In this document: piece after piece, positions 1 through 7,752 of the stretch
How the letters are laid out: every line of letters starts with the position of its first letter
Numbering within the stretch: the first letter of the stretch is position 1
Assembly: GCA_012512355.1 (NCBI GenBank)
Contig: JAAZEI010000326.1
Span: forward strand, 1 to 9,246
DNA from: Clostridiales bacterium
GTDB taxonomy: Bacteria; Bacillota; Clostridia; Christensenellales; Aristaeellaceae
Direction: 5' to 3'
Length of the DNA stretch: 9,246 nt
The notes under the pieces: model-generated
The model's input: the letters and a program-made list of their open reading frames with translations, nothing else
Told to the model about the DNA's origin: nothing
Database searches by the model: none
Position numbers and translations under genes: made by a program

Positions 1-711
1 GCTAAATCCGGAAACCGTGATTGTTCTCTCAAAAGCATCCGAGCTTAAGCCCGCCACAATGGTACTCTGACAGCCGTCATAACAAAACGTCTCATAAATT
101 TCATCACTGATGATAGCAAAATCGTACTGCTGCGCCAATTTCGTTACCATCTCCAGCACAGCTTTATTCCACACCATCCCTGTGGGATTACTGGGATTGT
201 TGATAATAATCGCGCGCGTCCTCTTTGTCACGGCGCTTTCCAGTGACTCGCGGCTGGGCACATAACCTTGCGCCAGAGAAGTATGGACAGGGATAGCCTT
301 CGCGCCTGCCATGGCAATCATTTCAGGATAGCTCAGCCAGCAGGGTGTTGGCAAAAGCACCTCATCACCCGATTCGAGCAAAGCGCACAAAGCTTCCATC
401 AATACTTGTTTTGCACCTGTCCCCACAATGACCTGGTTGTTTTGATAGTCAACGCCCTTGTCCCTGTATTTCTTAGCAATGGCTTGGCGCAAATCAGGTA
501 TGCCGGCCGTCGCGGTATAGACAGTTTTCCCCTGTTCTATTGCTTCTTTTCCTGCTTGTCTAATATGAAAAGGAGTTTGAAAATCCGGCTCACCTGCCGC
601 TAAACTGATGACATCCTGACCTTGTCTGCGTTTCTCATTCGCCAGCGCATTAAGACGCAAAGTAGCGGAGGGGGTTATGTTCTTACATAGATTCGATACT
701 TGAAGGGGCAT
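1..711 (-). CDS. Class I/II pyridoxal-phosphate aminotransferase, aspartate/aromatic type (3' end outside window)
   Basis: This is a PLP-dependent aminotransferase that moves an amino group between an amino acid and a 2-oxo acid. Its motifs fit the Ibeta subgroup of aspartate/aromatic aminotransferases. The 237 visible residues show GEPDFQTP (40-47), YTATAGIPDLR (65-75), a PLP-phosphate-binding GTGAKQ (97-102), a ring-stacking Trp at about 125 (TPCWLSYPE), NNPSNPTG (171-178, cofactor-contacting Asn about 175) and SDEIYE (202-207, with Asp203 and Tyr206 expected to contact the cofactor). The window stops after SGFS, so the catalytic lysine, expected next in an SGFSK motif, is just outside. The ATG at 709-711 follows a GGAGG site by 7 bases, and the N-terminus is typical of the family. 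It is probably transcribed alone from the promoter at 761-789. The family is certain; the exact substrate (aspartate, aromatic or broad) cannot be read from this part. No frame damage is seen. Confidence 0.93.
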   Translation of the reverse strand, partial: MPLQVSNLCKNITPSATLRLNALANEKRRQGQDVISLAAGEPDFQTPFHIRQAGKEAIEQGKTVYTATAGIPDLRQAIAKKYRDKGVDYQNNQVIVGTGAKQVLMEALCALLESGDEVLLPTPCWLSYPEMIAMAGAKAIPVHTSLAQGYVPSRESLESAVTKRTRAIIINNPSNPTGMVWNKAVLEMVTKLAQQYDFAIISDEIYETFCYDGCQSTIVAGLSSDAFERTITVSGFS

Positions 712-760
712 TGGCTTACCTCCGAATAAAATTTGACCAATTTGAAAGTCAACGAGGTAT

Positions 761-789
761 ATCATGCATATTTTTTTAAGACCTGTCAA
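761..789 (-). promoter_or_regulatory. Sigma-A type promoter for the aminotransferase gene
   Basis: On the minus strand a consensus -35 box TTGACA (784-789) is followed, after exactly 17 bases that include a run of seven A, by CATGAT (761-766), a 4/6 match to the -10 consensus. Transcription would start near 754, giving a leader of about 40 bases before the ATG at 711. The -35 match and spacing are good and the -10 is mediocre, so this is likely but not certain. Confidence 0.5.
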
Positions 790-1037
790 TCAGCATTTGT
801 TTAGAGATGTAGTTTATTCGATAAAATTAATAATTTCTGCGCTCGGATCCTACCTTTAAAGGTTTAATAATTGTATCTCGAGATGACTCACATACACTGC
901 ATCGTAATCCTCTCAACGATATAATGCAGGATAATGCCGCCATTCATGCAATAACACTTAAGATTCAGGCTTCGACAGGCCGCTGATCGCTAGATGGGCG
1001 GTTTTTCTGTTTAAAACAGCAGCTTCCTTTGTCCCTT

Positions 1038-1060
1038 TTATCTGTCCGACTGACAGATAA
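1038..1060. repeat. 9-bp perfect inverted repeat downstream of the MATE gene; possible terminator or operator
   Basis: TTATCTGTC (1038-1046) and GACAGATAA (1052-1060) are perfectly complementary around a 5-base loop. A flanking CTTTTA (1035-1040) and TAAAAG (1061-1066) can extend it with a 3-base bulge. It lies about 60 bases past the MATE stop codon, where a terminator is expected. However, the minus-strand transcript would continue with AAGGGAC rather than a U-run, so a standard intrinsic terminator is not supported. The symmetry would also suit a protein-binding site. Confidence 0.4.
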
Positions 1061-1120
1061 TAAAAGTATATTTTATTGATGTAACTACCAGCCATTTATT
1101 CTATACCTGGTTAGATTTCA

Positions 1121-2518
1121 CTATATCGATGCCATCGCGACCAAATGCCCATCCTCCCTGGGTAAACGTTTGGAATAATGAATGTACCAAAGAAGCATCC
1201 ACAAACCTCGCACGGCACTCCCCACAGCGAGAGCCCAGTAAATCCCGCTCAAGCCCATCGGTCCGCCTGCGAGTATGATTGCCACAATCAGGCGGCCAAA
1301 GTTTGAACCGGCGCTGACAACAAAAGGATGCATGGTTTTGCCCATCCCACGAAAAGAGCCTGCAGCCACACCCTCTATGCATTGAAAAGTTTGTCCGATG
1401 GCCAGAATGCGCAAATATGCGACACCGTAACCCACCACCAATTCGTTGTCAGGCATAAAAAACCTCATCAATACGCCCCCTGCAAAGAAGAGCGTAAAAC
1501 TAACAGCAATGCCCCAAAGGAGCATGGCATAAAATGACAGCCGAAACCCTCGCCTTATCCTGCCCCATTTTCCCGCCCCAAAGTTTTGCCCTACAAATGA
1601 GGTCATGGCAGAGGCAAAACCCCCGCCAATGAGCCAGGAGAGGCTTTCTACCTGAGAGCCTATGCGCATCGCTGCCGTCACATCGGTCCCATATGCATTA
1701 ATCATACGGGAAACCACCATTGCCAGCGAGGTGAATAGCAAGCTTTCAAGGGCAATAGGTGTCGTCCAGCGAGCTATCTGGCGCAAATCTTCTTTAAAAG
1801 CTCTGACGAAAGGCCAGAAGGTGTCAAAAGGCCGATGCTTATTTTTTATAAGTGCTGCCGTCAATAAAAAAGCAGAAACAAATTGTGCAAATGCGGTGGC
1901 GATTGCTGCGCCTTTTACACCAAGATGAAAAGTGAAAATCAAAATTGGGTCCAGTATGATATTAAGTCCCAAAGCAATAAAATTTATTTTAAAAGGCAGC
2001 CCCGAATTTCCGCTGCCGCTGAAAATGCCAATGGCTGCAGCAGAAATAAAATTGAAGGGAATACCAAAGGCAACGATGACCATATATTCCTGTGCTGATC
2101 TGGATACCTCCGGCGTTAAATTAAGAATGCCAACAAGCGGTACCCTGAAAATAATGAGAAAGGCAGCAAACATGACCCCCAAGGCTGCTGCCAGGGTATA
2201 GGAACTCTGAGCAAGGCGCCTGGCCGTTCTAAGCTCTCCGCGTCCAATGTTCTGGGATACGCCAATCTCCGCCCCCCGAGCGCCAAAGGCTGCAAAAGCC
2301 ATGGAAAGCCACAGGTACATCCCGACAGACCCAGAGACCGCAACAGCCATTCCGCTATTTTCACCCATCCGTCCCAGCCAAAACATATCCGTCAGGTTGT
2401 AAGTCATTTGAATAATTTGAGAACCAATTAATGGAAGAGATACCAGCATCAGCTTGGATAATATCCCTCCCCTGGTTAAATCAAATTTGTTTGCCTTTGT
2501 TGTGCCCGTTTTGCTCAT
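1121..2518 (-). CDS. MATE-family multidrug/organic cation efflux protein
   Basis: This 465-residue integral membrane protein belongs to the MATE (multidrug and toxic compound extrusion, NorM-like) family, which exports cationic drugs or metabolites in exchange for Na+ or H+. A short polar N-terminus leads into FDLTRGGILSKLMLVSLPL (12-30) and the QMTYNLTDMFWLGR stretch (37-50), both typical of MATE proteins from clostridia. The rest is a series of long hydrophobic segments consistent with the family's 12 helices in two similar halves, and the length is normal. The second half repeats the pattern around RWTTPIALESLLFTS. Substrate and coupling ion cannot be read from sequence alone. The ATG at 2516-2518 follows a modest GGAAGAG site. 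The next Met (residue 24) would cut into conserved sequence. A near-consensus promoter upstream and the dnaJ terminator before it indicate a separate transcription unit. Confidence 0.93.
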   Translation of the reverse strand: MSKTGTTKANKFDLTRGGILSKLMLVSLPLIGSQIIQMTYNLTDMFWLGRMGENSGMAVAVSGSVGMYLWLSMAFAAFGARGAEIGVSQNIGRGELRTARRLAQSSYTLAAALGVMFAAFLIIFRVPLVGILNLTPEVSRSAQEYMVIVAFGIPFNFISAAAIGIFSGSGNSGLPFKINFIALGLNIILDPILIFTFHLGVKGAAIATAFAQFVSAFLLTAALIKNKHRPFDTFWPFVRAFKEDLRQIARWTTPIALESLLFTSLAMVVSRMINAYGTDVTAAMRIGSQVESLSWLIGGGFASAMTSFVGQNFGAGKWGRIRRGFRLSFYAMLLWGIAVSFTLFFAGGVLMRFFMPDNELVVGYGVAYLRILAIGQTFQCIEGVAAGSFRGMGKTMHPFVVSAGSNFGRLIVAIILAGGPMGLSGIYWALAVGSAVRGLWMLLWYIHYSKRLPREDGHLVAMASI

Positions 2519-2553
2519 GTCTCTTCCATTCTATGTTACAAGATTTCCGGCTG

Positions 2554-2582
2554 ATTATAACGGCTTAATCCGAATCAATCAA
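2554..2582 (-). promoter_or_regulatory. Sigma-A promoter of the MATE gene
   Basis: On the minus strand, TTGATT (2577-2582) and a perfect TATAAT (2554-2559) are separated by the ideal 17 bases. Transcription should start near 2547, giving a leader of about 30 bases. It lies between the dnaJ terminator and the MATE start, so the transporter is expected to be expressed independently of the heat-shock operon. No clear operator overlaps it. Confidence 0.8.
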
Positions 2583-2611
2583 TAAGCAGCAAAAAGAGCA
2601 AAAAAGATAAA

Positions 2612-2643
2612 TAAAAAAGCCCGACAGCCATCATGCCGGACTT
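2612..2643 (-). terminator. Rho-independent terminator of the heat-shock operon (after dnaJ)
   Basis: Read on the minus strand, AAGTCCGGCA (2634-2643) pairs with TGTCGGGCTT (2617-2626) over 10 base pairs with two G-U pairs and a 7-base loop. It runs straight into a U-tract (2613-2618). It begins 16 bases past the dnaJ stop codon and closes the hrcA-grpE-dnaK-dnaJ unit. Confidence 0.9.
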
Positions 2644-2658
2644 TGTTCAAACAATATT

Positions 2659-3792
2659 TTACTGAAATATTTCTTTCACCTTGTCTTTAAAGCTCTTTTG
2701 ACGTTCTGAATCCTTGCCTGTACTCAACTCTTCAAACTCACGCAATAGTTCTTTTTGCTTATCATTCAACCGCTTGGGCACTTCAACCCTCACCGTCACC
2801 ACCAAGTCTCCCTTGACATTGGAACGCAATCTGGGCAGACCCTTGCCTTTGATGCGAAAACTGGTATCAGTTTGCGTGCCTTCAGGGATTTTGTGGGGCA
2901 CTTCCCCATCAAGGGTTGGTATTTCAAGCTCGGCACCCAGTGCTGCCTGAGTAAAGCTAATGGGCATCTCCATATAAAGGTTTATGCCATCCCGCTTAAA
3001 CAGCTTATGGGGTGAAACATTGATAACAACTTGTAAATCCCCATTGGGCCCGCCATTGCGGCCAGGCTCGCCCTGTCCGCCAAGAACAATGACCTGCCCA
3101 TTATCAATGCCTGCAGGTATTGTGACATTGGCTGTACGTTTATGCTTTTTCTGACCGGTACCAGTACATGATGTGCAGGGTTCTTTAACTATCTTCCCGG
3201 TTCCCTGACAGTTGCTGCACGGACGGACTGTCACCATAAAACCGCCGCCTGCGCGAACTTGTCCGGAGCCATTGCAAGTCGGGCAAGTTTCGGGTTGGGT
3301 GCCTGGCTTGGCCCCGCTGCCATGGCAAATATCGCAGTTTTCATTTCGCGTAAAATCAAAAGTTTTCTTCGCACCTTTGGCCGCTTCCTCAAAACTGATC
3401 CGCATGCTGAACCTAAGGTCGTTTCCCTGCTGCGGTGCATTCCTGGAACGCGCGCCGCCCATCCCACCCATGCCTCCGCCGCCGAAAAGCTGGTCAAAGA
3501 TGCTCTCAAAGCCGCCCATCTGACTTGGATCAAAGCCGTAACCGCCAAAGCCGCTGCCGCCCATTTGCGGGCCATCCATTCCAAATTGATCATAGCGGGC
3601 GCGTTTTTCTGCATCTGACAGTACTTCATTGGCTTCATTAAGCTCTTTGAAACGATCTTCAGCTGCTTTATCGTTAGGGTGCAGATCGGGATGCGATTCT
3701 TTGGCAAGCTTGCGATATGCTTTTTTGATATCGTCCTGGCTTGCCCCTTTCGCAACTCCAAGCACCTCGTAATAATCTCGTTTTGTGGCCAT
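2659..3792 (-). CDS. dnaJ: Chaperone protein DnaJ (Hsp40 co-chaperone)
   Basis: DnaJ delivers unfolded clients to DnaK and stimulates its ATPase in the cytoplasm. The 377-residue protein has the full type I layout. It starts with a J domain (about 4-70, invariant HPD at 34-36), followed by a Gly/Phe/Met-rich linker (about 71-118). The zinc-binding region carries all four CxxCxGxG repeats: CDICHGSG 153-160, CPTCNGSG 170-177, CSNCQGTG 192-199 and CTSCTGTG 206-213. The C-terminal substrate-binding and dimerisation domains follow. Length is normal and no motif is missing. The ATG at 3790-3792 is preceded by GAGGAG at good spacing. It is the last gene of the heat-shock operon, 156 bases after dnaK and followed by a strong terminator, so it should be controlled mainly by HrcA/CIRCE at the operon promoter. 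Confidence 0.98.
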   Translation of the reverse strand: MATKRDYYEVLGVAKGASQDDIKKAYRKLAKESHPDLHPNDKAAEDRFKELNEANEVLSDAEKRARYDQFGMDGPQMGGSGFGGYGFDPSQMGGFESIFDQLFGGGGMGGMGGARSRNAPQQGNDLRFSMRISFEEAAKGAKKTFDFTRNENCDICHGSGAKPGTQPETCPTCNGSGQVRAGGGFMVTVRPCSNCQGTGKIVKEPCTSCTGTGQKKHKRTANVTIPAGIDNGQVIVLGGQGEPGRNGGPNGDLQVVINVSPHKLFKRDGINLYMEMPISFTQAALGAELEIPTLDGEVPHKIPEGTQTDTSFRIKGKGLPRLRSNVKGDLVVTVRVEVPKRLNDKQKELLREFEELSTGKDSERQKSFKDKVKEIFQ

Positions 3793-3900
3793 TCATATCT
3801 CCTCGTTAAGGCAAACAAATCATGGGCTGCACGTTGTTTTCCAACATTAAAACCATGGATCACTGCATTTTATCATCATTTTATGATTTATTTAATATAT

Positions 3901-3939
3901 AGGATGGGGCTGCAGCAATTTTTACCACAACCCCACCCT
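3901..3939 (-). other. GC-rich hairpin in the dnaK-dnaJ intergenic region
   Basis: On the minus strand AGGGTGGGG (3931-3939) pairs with CCCCATCCT (3901-3909) over 9 base pairs with one G-U pair, enclosing a 21-base loop. It begins 9 bases past the dnaK stop codon. What follows is AT-rich but is not a U-run, so it is probably not a full terminator. A partial terminator or an mRNA stability/processing structure that sets the dnaK:dnaJ ratio is possible, by inference only. Confidence 0.5.
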
Positions 3940-3948
3940 CAGCACTTA

Positions 3949-5772
3949 TTAGTGTACTTCGCCTTCTACATCCACAGATCCATCGGGATTCTCAACAGGG
4001 CCGGGCTCATTTACGGGCTGTCCATCCGCAGGTGCAGCACCTTGATCCTGGTAAAGCTTGCCAAAGATCTCATACACCTTCTGTGTCATGCTATCCATTG
4101 CGGGCTTGATTTCCTCTGCTTTTGCACCTTCACGAACCTTTTTAAAGGCTTCAATCTCTGACTCGACGGTTGCTTTATCTTCGGGCGTCATTTTTTCGCC
4201 ATTATCGCGCAGTTGTTTTTCCAAGTCATAGATAAGATTATCAGCGCGGTTTAGGGTTTCTACCTCATCCTTGCGCTGTTTATCCTGCTCGGCATACTGT
4301 TCAGCTTCCTTGATTCTGGTGTTGATTTCATCCTCGTTGAGGTTGGTGGAAGCAGTTATGGTAATGTTCTGGCTGTTGCCTGTTCCAAGGTCCTTGGCAG
4401 AAACACTGACAATACCATTTTTATCAATTGCGAACTTGACCTCGATCTGCGGAACGCCGCGGGGAGCCGAAGGAATGCCTGTCAATTGGAAACGCCCAAG
4501 CGTTTTATTGTCAAAGGCCATGGGGCGCTCGCCTTGCAAAACATGAATCTCAACAGTGGTCTGGCCATCTGCAGCAGTAGAGAACACCTGGCTCTTCTCT
4601 GTGGGGATGGTCGTATTGCGTTCAATGAGTCGGGTAAAGATATGACCTTCTGTTTCAAGGCCCAAAGAAAGGGGCGTGACATCCAAAAGCAACACATCTT
4701 TCACTTCGCCGCCCAACACGCCTGCCTGAATGGCAGCACCGATGGCAACACATTCATCCGGGTTGATCTGCTTGTAAGGCTCTTTGCCTGTGATATTTTT
4801 TACTGCATCCTGCACGGCGGGGATACGCGTAGAGCCCCCCACGAGAATAACACGATCTACCTGCTGTGCGGTCAGCCCTGAGTCTTTCAAGGCAGTCTGC
4901 ATAGGGCTGATTGTGCGCTCTACCAAATCCGAGGTCAGCTCATTGAATTTGGCGCGGGTCAAGGTGATATCAAGGTGCTTGGGGCCATTGGCATCTGCAG
5001 TAATGAAGGGCAGGTTAATATTGGCCGCCATGACACCTGACAGGTCAATCTTTGCTTTTTCCGCAGCTTCCTTTAAGCGCTGAAAGGCCATGCGATCTTT
5101 ATTGAGGTCGATACCATTTTCCTTGCGGAAGGTTTCCGCAACATAATTAATGACGCGGTCATCAAAGTCGTCGCCGCCCAGCGTTGTATCGCCGTTGGTG
5201 GCGAGCACTTCAAAAACGCCGTCGCCAATCTCGAGGATACTGACGTCAAAGGTACCGCCGCCAAGATCAAATACAAGAATTTTATGGGAGTGTTCCTTAT
5301 CAAGGCCATATGCCAGGGAGGCTGCCGTGGGCTCGTTGATAATGCGCATGACTTCAAGACCCGCAATACGGCCTGCATCCTTAGTTGCCTGACGCTGGGA
5401 GTCAGAGAAATAGGCGGGCACCGTAATGACAGCCTGGGTGACGGATTGCCCCAGATAAGCTTCCGCATCCTGTTTGAGCTTTTGCAAAATCATGGCGGAA
5501 ATATCTTGGGGGGTGTATGTTTTCCCATCAATGTCTATTTTGAAATCGCTGCCCATTTGGCGCTTGATGGACGCAATGGTGCGCTCGGGGTTGGTAATAG
5601 CCTGCCGCTTGGCAATCTGACCTACCAGACGCTCGCCATCTTTGGTGAATGCAACAACAGAAGGCGTTGTCCTGGCACCCTCGGGATTTGGAATTACGAC
5701 CGGCTCGCCGCCTTCCATCACAGCAACGCAGCTGTTGGTGGTTCCAAGATCAATACCGATAATTTTACTCAT
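3949..5772 (-). CDS. dnaK: Chaperone protein DnaK (Hsp70)
   Basis: DnaK is the ATP-driven Hsp70 chaperone that binds and releases unfolded polypeptides with DnaJ and GrpE. The 607-residue protein shows the three Hsp70 signatures: IDLGTTNS (7-14), [15 protein letters not shown] (166-180) and [14 protein letters not shown] (308-321). The interdomain linker motif [13 protein letters not shown] (359-371), a substrate-binding beta domain and an alpha-helical lid follow. After SIKRQMG (68-74) the sequence passes directly to a short loop, without the N-domain insertion of about 24 residues seen in Gram-negative DnaKs; this supports a Firmicutes source. The tail is acidic and ends DVEGEVH, a variant of the usual acidic C-terminus. 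The ATG follows an AGAGGAA site. It is third in the operon, 57 bases after grpE, and under HrcA/CIRCE control. There are no frame defects. Confidence 0.99.
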   Translation of the reverse strand: MSKIIGIDLGTTNSCVAVMEGGEPVVIPNPEGARTTPSVVAFTKDGERLVGQIAKRQAITNPERTIASIKRQMGSDFKIDIDGKTYTPQDISAMILQKLKQDAEAYLGQSVTQAVITVPAYFSDSQRQATKDAGRIAGLEVMRIINEPTAASLAYGLDKEHSHKILVFDLGGGTFDVSILEIGDGVFEVLATNGDTTLGGDDFDDRVINYVAETFRKENGIDLNKDRMAFQRLKEAAEKAKIDLSGVMAANINLPFITADANGPKHLDITLTRAKFNELTSDLVERTISPMQTALKDSGLTAQQVDRVILVGGSTRIPAVQDAVKNITGKEPYKQINPDECVAIGAAIQAGVLGGEVKDVLLLDVTPLSLGLETEGHIFTRLIERNTTIPTEKSQVFSTAADGQTTVEIHVLQGERPMAFDNKTLGRFQLTGIPSAPRGVPQIEVKFAIDKNGIVSVSAKDLGTGNSQNITITASTNLNEDEINTRIKEAEQYAEQDKQRKDEVETLNRADNLIYDLEKQLRDNGEKMTPEDKATVESEIEAFKKVREGAKAEEIKPAMDSMTQKVYEIFGKLYQDQGAAPADGQPVNEPGPVENPDGSVDVEGEVH

Positions 5773-5829
5773 TTAGTTTCCTCTTTCCGTAATACATATT
5801 ATATAGTTGATAAATTCTTTAATTGACGG

Positions 5830-6399
5830 TTATCCGACAATGACCTTCACCATGGCATGGCGCAATATGTTATCGCCCATGCGGTAGCCTTTGAGCAGTA
5901 CTTGTGCGACAGTACCCGGCTCGCCTTCATCAGGACCTCCCTGAGTTACTGCATCTTCCAATTTTGGGTCAAATGGTTCACCTACACGGTCAATAACGCT
6001 GACTCCTCGCTTTTCAAGGGTATCCATCAATTGCTTTTGCACCAATTTAACACCATTTGTCAGCGCTTCATCAGTACTTTCCACTTCGAGTGCCCGTTCA
6101 AGATTATCGCAGACACTGAGTATGGTTTTGATAAAGGCAGCAGCACCATCTTCGAAGGCCTCACTGCGCACCGTCGCATTGCGGCGGCGAAAATTGTCAA
6201 ACTCCGCTTGTACACGCTGAGCCATATTCAAGTACTCATCGCGCTTTAATTGAGCTTGTGTTAATTGCTCTTCCAAAGTTTGAAGCTGCTCTTGCGCGTC
6301 CTCACTGTGCAGGTCAGATTCTGTCTCCTCCACTGAGTCTGCAGATTCCTGGTATAAGGTCTCTGCCTTATCATTTGACTGTTCTTTCGTGCGTTTCAT
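5830..6399 (-). CDS. grpE: GrpE, nucleotide exchange factor for DnaK
   Basis: GrpE acts as a dimer that opens the DnaK nucleotide-binding cleft, releasing ADP and, indirectly, the bound client. The 189-residue protein has a charged, disordered N-terminus (1-35) and a long coiled-coil helix (about 35-100), including AQRVQAEFDNFRRR (60-73). The C-terminal beta domain bears the family signature around GYRMGDNILRHAMVKV (171-186). The signature has His in ILRHAMV where many homologues have Pro; this is a tolerated variation. The ATG at 6397-6399 has an excellent GGAGG site 6 bases upstream. Only 13 bases separate it from the hrcA stop codon, so the ribosome site sits at the end of hrcA and translational coupling is likely. 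Confidence 0.97.
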   Translation of the reverse strand: MKRTKEQSNDKAETLYQESADSVEETESDLHSEDAQEQLQTLEEQLTQAQLKRDEYLNMAQRVQAEFDNFRRRNATVRSEAFEDGAAAFIKTILSVCDNLERALEVESTDEALTNGVKLVQKQLMDTLEKRGVSVIDRVGEPFDPKLEDAVTQGGPDEGEPGTVAQVLLKGYRMGDNILRHAMVKVIVG

Positions 6400-6412
6400 G
6401 CTACCTCCGGAA

Positions 6413-7444
6413 TTAATTATTATAGTTGGCTGTCAATATCTCACTAAGTGCATGGCCTGCAATACGCAGGGTGTTCATGACCTTAGGGTATGGCATCCTG
6501 GTAGGTCCGACAACTCCAATAGCGCCTCTATGTCCATGACCAACTTCGTAAAAGGCGGTCAGAATTGATAAATCACCCATCCCCTGAATGCCGCTTTCCG
6601 CGCCGATATGAACGCTGAAATCGCTTTGAGCATTATCCTTAAGCAAGTCGATTAAACCAATTTTCTCTCTCAAAGCATGAAGAACATTCCTGGCCTTATC
6701 TACATCATAGTACTCCGGATATTGAAGCATGTGATGTGAGCCGAACAGCTTCAGGTTATCATTGGCCGATTGTCTCTCCAGCTTCCCTGCCAAATCAGCA
6801 ATCCCTCCCAGGACCTGCTGTTCAAAAGGAGCATTGGTGACAAAAACATTCAAAAATTCCTGGGCTTCGCGCAGAGTCTTGTTTTGAAGTCGTTCGGTCA
6901 AAATACGGCTGATAGCATACAAACCATCATGATCAATCATATCTGAAACATGCAGTATGCTATCCCGAAATATACCCCCGTCAGTGACCACTACAACAAG
7001 GGCTGTTGCGCGGTTGATGGGAACAAGCTGCAGGCTGTTGATGCGCAGCTCTTCTTGCTTTGGCATCATCACGACAGATGCGTACTGCGTCAGGTCGCTC
7101 AGTGCTTCCGCAGCACCCGCCGCAACATCATTTAGCTGATTTAAACGGCTGATGAAATCTTCTCGAAAACGCTTTGATTCTTCCTCAACGAGAGAATCCC
7201 CCTCGCACATGCTGTCAACATATAAACGGTATGCCTTCGCATTGGGAACACGCCCTGCTGATACATGCGGCTGCACCAGGTACCCCAACTCTTCCAGGTC
7301 ACTCATTTCATTGCGGATGGTTGCACTTGAAAGACCCGAAATGTACTTGCTGGAAATAGTCCGGGAACCAACAGGAACAGCTGTGCTGATATAATCATCA
7401 ATTACCGCTTTGAGAATGCACATTTTGCGCTCATCCAACTCCAT
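6413..7444 (-). CDS. hrcA: Heat-inducible transcription repressor HrcA
   Basis: HrcA represses class I heat-shock genes by binding CIRCE as a dimer; its active fold depends on chaperonin GroEL. From the start chosen here it has 343 residues, normal for the family. The N-terminal winged helix (about 1-75) contains the expected VPVGSRTIS (23-31), SSATIRNEMSDLEELGYL (39-56) and HVSAGRVPN (60-68) motifs. A GAF-like middle and dimerisation region follow, ending in the conserved GPTRMPY (313-319). The start is the ATG at 7442-7444 because it has an AGGAGG site 7 bases upstream and begins MELDERK, as the family does. A longer frame opens at 7483, but that ATG lies inside the CIRCE operator and has no ribosome site. 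It is the first gene of the operon and should repress itself. Confidence 0.97.
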   Translation of the reverse strand: MELDERKMCILKAVIDDYISTAVPVGSRTISSKYISGLSSATIRNEMSDLEELGYLVQPHVSAGRVPNAKAYRLYVDSMCEGDSLVEEESKRFREDFISRLNQLNDVAAGAAEALSDLTQYASVVMMPKQEELRINSLQLVPINRATALVVVVTDGGIFRDSILHVSDMIDHDGLYAISRILTERLQNKTLREAQEFLNVFVTNAPFEQQVLGGIADLAGKLERQSANDNLKLFGSHHMLQYPEYYDVDKARNVLHALREKIGLIDLLKDNAQSDFSVHIGAESGIQGMGDLSILTAFYEVGHGHRGAIGVVGPTRMPYPKVMNTLRIAGHALSEILTANYNN

Positions 7445-7476
7445 TGCTTCCCTCCTTCTCCATCTTTTTGGCTGAA

Positions 7477-7503
7477 TTAGCACTCTCTATGTTCGAGTGC
7501 TAA
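7477..7503. promoter_or_regulatory. CIRCE operator (HrcA binding site)
   Basis: The site is a perfect TTAGCACTC (7477-7485), 9 bases, GAGTGCTAA (7495-7503), identical to the classical CIRCE consensus. It lies about 5 bases downstream of the predicted transcription start and 32 bases before the hrcA ATG. Bound HrcA would therefore block early transcription of the hrcA-grpE-dnaK-dnaJ operon. No second copy occurs in this window. Confidence 0.98.
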
Positions 7504-7514
7504 TTCGTGTACTT

Positions 7515-7543
7515 AATGTAACATGCTTCAAGTACCTTGTCAA
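7515..7543 (-). promoter_or_regulatory. Sigma-A promoter of the hrcA-grpE-dnaK-dnaJ operon
   Basis: On the minus strand, a perfect TTGACA (7538-7543) is followed after 17 bases by TACATT (7515-7520), which has an upstream TG giving an extended -10 (TGTTACATT). The predicted start is near 7508, just before CIRCE. This is the expected layout for a class I heat-shock operon: a strong housekeeping promoter held down by HrcA. Confidence 0.9.
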
Positions 7544-7705
7544 GAGAAAGGGAGGGCCTTTTGATATCTAATATAGATTGTCCATGATCATTCATATCAA
7601 CAAGCACCCTGCTTAATCAGCAAATAATGCACTGCATTTTATGGTTTTATTTTTGTTTAATAATGATACCGAATCTAATCAAGGGAGTCCTTATCACTGA
7701 ATCAT
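7544..7705. other. Non-coding AT-rich stretch between the dnaA terminator and the hrcA promoter
   Basis: No gene or RNA is recognised here. The stretch holds a 7-base inverted repeat TTGATAT (7561-7567) / ATATCAA (7594-7600) with a 26-base centre. A 13-base dyad AATGCA-C-TGCATT lies at 7626-7638, and the part around 7636-7680 is markedly AT-rich. No match to the DnaA box is seen, so the second origin subregion that many Firmicutes carry downstream of dnaA is not supported. A weak upstream promoter (TTGATA, 19 bases, TATATT) can be drawn on the minus strand but is not convincing. Confidence 0.6.
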
Positions 7706-7737
7706 AAAAAATGCGCTCCCGCCAAAGCAAGGAGCGC
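7706..7737 (-). terminator. Rho-independent terminator of dnaA
   Basis: On the minus strand GCGCTCC (7731-7737) pairs perfectly with GGAGCGC (7713-7719) around an 11-base loop. After one further base it is followed by a run of six U (7706-7711). It starts about 16 bases after the dnaA stop codon, so dnaA appears to be a single-gene unit rather than the head of a dnaA-dnaN operon. Confidence 0.9.
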
Positions 7738-7752
7738 GTTTAAGGCATATAT

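Larger units (their letters stand above)
712..1120. other. Non-coding gap between the aminotransferase and MATE genes
   Basis: About 410 bases contain no convincing gene; the longest start-to-stop frames here are only about 20 codons and lack ribosome binding sites. Apart from the promoter at 761-789 it holds several symmetric elements. These are a TTGAC/GTCAA inverted repeat (733-737 / 748-752) in the aminotransferase leader, a perfect 12-base palindrome ACCTTTAAAGGT (852-863), a 10-base palindrome ATCTCGAGAT (875-884) and a 9-base-pair inverted repeat at 1038-1060. A perfect TATAAT occurs on the plus strand at 920-925 without a recognisable -35. No tRNA, riboswitch or insertion sequence was recognised. 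Confidence 0.6.

Noticed and set aside
268..603. 111-codon plus-strand frame antisense to the aminotransferase
   Set aside because: The minus strand reads as an uninterrupted aminotransferase with all expected motifs across this span.
980..1006. Plus-strand GC stem plus T-run as a confident terminator
   Set aside because: The stem is only 4-5 base pairs with a loop of about 14 bases, and no plus-strand gene lies upstream of it.
3231..3863. 210-codon minus-strand frame overlapping the start and first half of dnaJ
   Set aside because: It is an out-of-frame shadow of dnaJ; dnaJ in the other frame has every family motif, and this frame has none.
5798..5803. Perfect TATAAT on the minus strand between grpE and dnaK, a possible internal promoter
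   Set aside because: No acceptable -35 box occurs at 16-18 bases upstream; in a short AT-rich gap a chance match is likely.
5284..5826. 180-codon plus-strand frame antisense to the dnaK 5' end
   Set aside because: It is a shadow of the highly conserved Hsp70 ATPase domain; long antisense frames are common opposite dnaK genes.
7548..7562. AAAGG/CCTTT inverted repeat just upstream of the hrcA -35 box
   Set aside because: It is a 5-base-pair stem in a purine-rich run with no U-tract, too weak to call a terminator or operator.
7630..7643. 13-base string CACTGCATTTTAT shared by the intergenic regions near 3861 and 7631
   Set aside because: One exact 13-base match is roughly what chance gives for a window of this size, and the flanks do not align.
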